A stretch of 64,000 bases of DNA from Chloroflexota bacterium (GTDB lineage Bacteria; Chloroflexota; Dormibacteria; Dormibacterales; Dormibacteraceae), in contig VBDR01000033.1 in NCBI GenBank assembly GCA_005882135.1, forward strand, positions 31,847 through 95,846. The letters are read 5' to 3'. Each line of letters opens with the position of its first letter. The first letter of the stretch is position 1. A model generated the notes under the pieces. It saw nothing but the letters and a program-made list of their open reading frames with translations. It did no database searches and was not told the origin of the DNA. This document shows positions 62,530 through 64,000 of this stretch, in pieces. A program made the translations under genes and the position numbers.

Positions 62530-62772
62530 TTGACACGATTCTTAGTGGAAGCTGTCGTCGCCGCTGCCGTTGCCGCCGCCTTTGGAGCATTCATCCTTTA
62601 TGCGACTACACATCCCAGCACCCGCATATCACGTGCGTTTTTCTGGTGGAGTATTCGCCACGGGAACGGCCCGGAAGTTTCCCGCGTAACCCAGTTCTTC
62701 GGCTATGTAACGGCACTTTTCTGGCTGGGATTGGCTCTCGTAACCATCTTCGTGGCCACCACCGCCCGCTGA
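62530..62772 (+). CDS. Small membrane protein of unknown function
   Basis: 80 residues with two helices (EAVVAAAVAAAFGAFILYA and FFGYVTALFWLGLALVTIFVA) joined by RISRAFFWWSIRHGNGPEVSR. No recognised family. A start at ATG 62530 or slightly downstream; no strong ribosome site. Confidence 0.55.
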   Translation: MTRFLVEAVVAAAVAAAFGAFILYATTHPSTRISRAFFWWSIRHGNGPEVSRVTQFFGYVTALFWLGLALVTIFVATTAR

Positions 62773-62871
62773 CGGGTGGCGAACGTTTAAACCAGCAACC
62801 TGAACGTGGTCGTGCGATGCAGCAGGCAACATTGGCGAGCGACGCTGATCCGGGCTACCGGGGGGGGCGGA

Positions 62872-63168
62872 GTGACCGAACGACTCGCTGGCGCGACGAG
62901 GATCCCGGTCCCGACGGCTTCCCTTGTCTACTCGACTGGGACTGCCACGTACGGGTCACTCTGTCGCGCATGCCTTCAACCGCTCCCACCGCTTCGACAT
63001 CCAGGTCACCCTGCGGTCTGGTGCAGCGAGTCGTGTCGGCTGTGGGCGTATCGGCACCCGGGCGAGCTGCGACCGGCAGGCGGGCGGCGCTGGTATCGAC
63101 CGGGTTGGCTCGGGCTGCATTCCCGCGATCAGCGCAAGCGGCGAACCAAAGCAGCCTGGGCTCCCTGA
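62872..63168 (+). CDS. Small zinc-finger-like protein
   Basis: 98 residues from the GTG at 62872. CRACLQPLPPLRHPGHPAVWCSESCRLWAYR contains CxxC then CSxxC at the spacing of small treble-clef or FCS-type zinc fingers; a basic tail (RDQRKRRTKAAW) follows. The end overlaps the convergent gene by 40 bases. Function unknown. Confidence 0.5.
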   Translation: MTERLAGATRIPVPTASLVYSTGTATYGSLCRACLQPLPPLRHPGHPAVWCSESCRLWAYRHPGELRPAGGRRWYRPGWLGLHSRDQRKRRTKAAWAP

Positions 63169-63944
63169 TCCCCCTGCACCTTTTTCGGATCACTTGGTGT
63201 TGGCCACTCCTTCCACGGAGTCTGCTGACTGAACGAGAGCGTCCGGCCGTACCCCGGGTAATTGACGAGTCGATGGTTGATGGCCGGCGACATGCCCGTC
63301 ACGGTGGGAAGAGCAGGACCGCCCGAGCTCGTCGTGACCTCGAAGCTGACCTCGAAGATGATGACCGCCATCAGGTGTTCTTTGCGGCCAGCCTTCGCCT
63401 GGCGCGCGAGGACCTCTGTTACGGCGGCCTCGAGCCGATCAAGTCCATCTTTCCCGAGGTGGAAGGCACCGATAGCCACGATCCCTGAGTGCTTCGGGTC
63501 TAGCTGTCCACCCGTGGTCGCAGCTGCCCGATCGATAACGTCGGCTGCAAGTTTCCTCGCGTCGACGCCAACAAACTGCTTGCCGTGGCGAAGCACAATC
63601 GGTGTCTTCACTTCGATTTCAAGTCGCTCGATGATTCGCGGCACAAGAACGACGTCGCAGACTCGATGCTCAGCCCCCGAGTGGTCAACCAGTTCGACCC
63701 CATTGCCAGCGTCAACCAAGAGACTTGCGATTCCCAACGTCATCACGGAGTGCTGTACCTCTGAGGCATTGACGAGAGAATCCCTGAGACTCGGCCACGC
63801 CGGGTGATGTCGCCAACGCATGAACAACTCGACGGTTGAAACCAGCTCACTTAGCGCGTCCCCGTCAAGCTCGATCGGCTCCTCAGGCTTGCGGTTGGCA
63901 AGCTTGTGGGCGGCATCCTCCGCGTACCGGATCAACTCGATCAA
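63129..63944 (-). CDS. Uncharacterised protein, possible nuclease-type fold, may extend beyond the window
   Basis: 271 residues from the TTG at 63942-63944, but the frame is open to the window end without a stop, so the true start may be outside. HRVCDVVLVPRIIERLEIEVKTPIV has an Asp and an E-x-K pair on adjacent strands, the outline of a PD-(D/E)xK nuclease. VSTVELFMRWRHHPAWPSLRDSL and the C-terminal PTPSDPKKVQGDQGAQAAL are not recognised. Nothing in the neighbourhood supports a restriction or defence role, and I do not assert it. Confidence 0.55.
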   Translation of the reverse strand: MIELIRYAEDAAHKLANRKPEEPIELDGDALSELVSTVELFMRWRHHPAWPSLRDSLVNASEVQHSVMTLGIASLLVDAGNGVELVDHSGAEHRVCDVVLVPRIIERLEIEVKTPIVLRHGKQFVGVDARKLAADVIDRAAATTGGQLDPKHSGIVAIGAFHLGKDGLDRLEAAVTEVLARQAKAGRKEHLMAVIIFEVSFEVTTSSGGPALPTVTGMSPAINHRLVNYPGYGRTLSFSQQTPWKEWPTPSDPKKVQGDQGAQAALVRRLR

Positions 63945-64000
63945 CCGATGTCGATGCGCCGGAGGGGTCGACGATTTCAGTCCTCGCTCATCTGCCTCCA

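Noticed and set aside
63129..63944. Calling the last gene a restriction endonuclease
   Set aside because: Only a loose D...ExK pattern is present, with no methylase or defence neighbours in view.

Overview
The window is high-GC bacterial chromosome (raw G+C visibly well above 60 percent), densely coded, with short or negative intergenic gaps and many GTG/TTG starts. It carries one tRNA, no rRNA, no CRISPR array, no phage or transposase gene and almost no transcription regulators. The gene neighbourhoods suggest a deep-branching, probably single-membrane lineage in the Chloroflexota / Ca. Dormibacterota / Actinomycetota range: rpmE-DUF1385-prfA-prmC-tsaC-glyA leads into a WecA-type transferase and an F-type ATP synthase operon, DUF3090 is paired with an SCO1664-type protein, there is a Flp/Tad pilus cluster, and a HadA/HadB-like pair of MaoC proteins sits beside an acyl-CoA dehydrogenase. 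This placement is inference, not a database result.

Layout. 1-4985 (minus): Tad/Flp pilus genes flp, cpaB, tadA, tadB, tadC, then a truncated DUF421 gene. 5184-14186: envelope glycan region with an ICMT-like methyltransferase, polytopic membrane proteins (one frameshifted), two polyprenyl-phosphate GT2 enzymes, a WecG/TagA transferase, a polysaccharide deacetylase and two GT4 enzymes. 14254-36196 (minus): a long housekeeping run of mreB, murA (Asp in place of the catalytic Cys), atpC-D-G-A-H-F-E-B-I-Z, wecA, glyA, tsaC, prmC, prfA, DUF1385, rpmE, an M50 protease, a catalytically dead GlpX homologue, pyrG, a metallo-hydrolase and argS. 36210-41069: an HtrA-like pseudoprotease, a GNAT, tRNA-Thr(CGU), a GT87 protein and dnaK. 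41177-48223 (plus): DUF3090, SCO1664-like, a Ser/Pro-rich membrane protein and a complete branched-chain amino acid type ABC importer. 48281-52679: membrane proteins, two MaoC-like genes, an acyl-CoA dehydrogenase, an AT-hook basic protein and an RNase H-like protein. 52791-58319 (minus): fabI, rhodanese, metallo-hydrolase, ctaB, ctaA and a Sco-TlpA fusion, which looks like a heme A / cytochrome oxidase maturation operon. 58457-64000: PLD-like, LOG-like, LapA-like and deazaflavin-reductase-like genes, then small membrane proteins and unknowns, several frameshifted or without a normal start.

The most notable signals are: (i) six copies of a bipartite palindromic element whose arm also forms the Shine-Dalgarno of atpC and of a GT4 gene, so ribosome access could depend on hairpin folding; (ii) two clear pseudoenzymes in the housekeeping run (GlpX-like and HtrA-like); (iii) a partial duplication of the prfA start that creates a 57-residue leader ORF; (iv) a Sco1-TlpA fusion protein; (v) repeat-encoded tails on two ATP synthase subunits; and (vi) a small AT-hook, coiled-coil, basic-tail protein that looks like a nucleoid protein.
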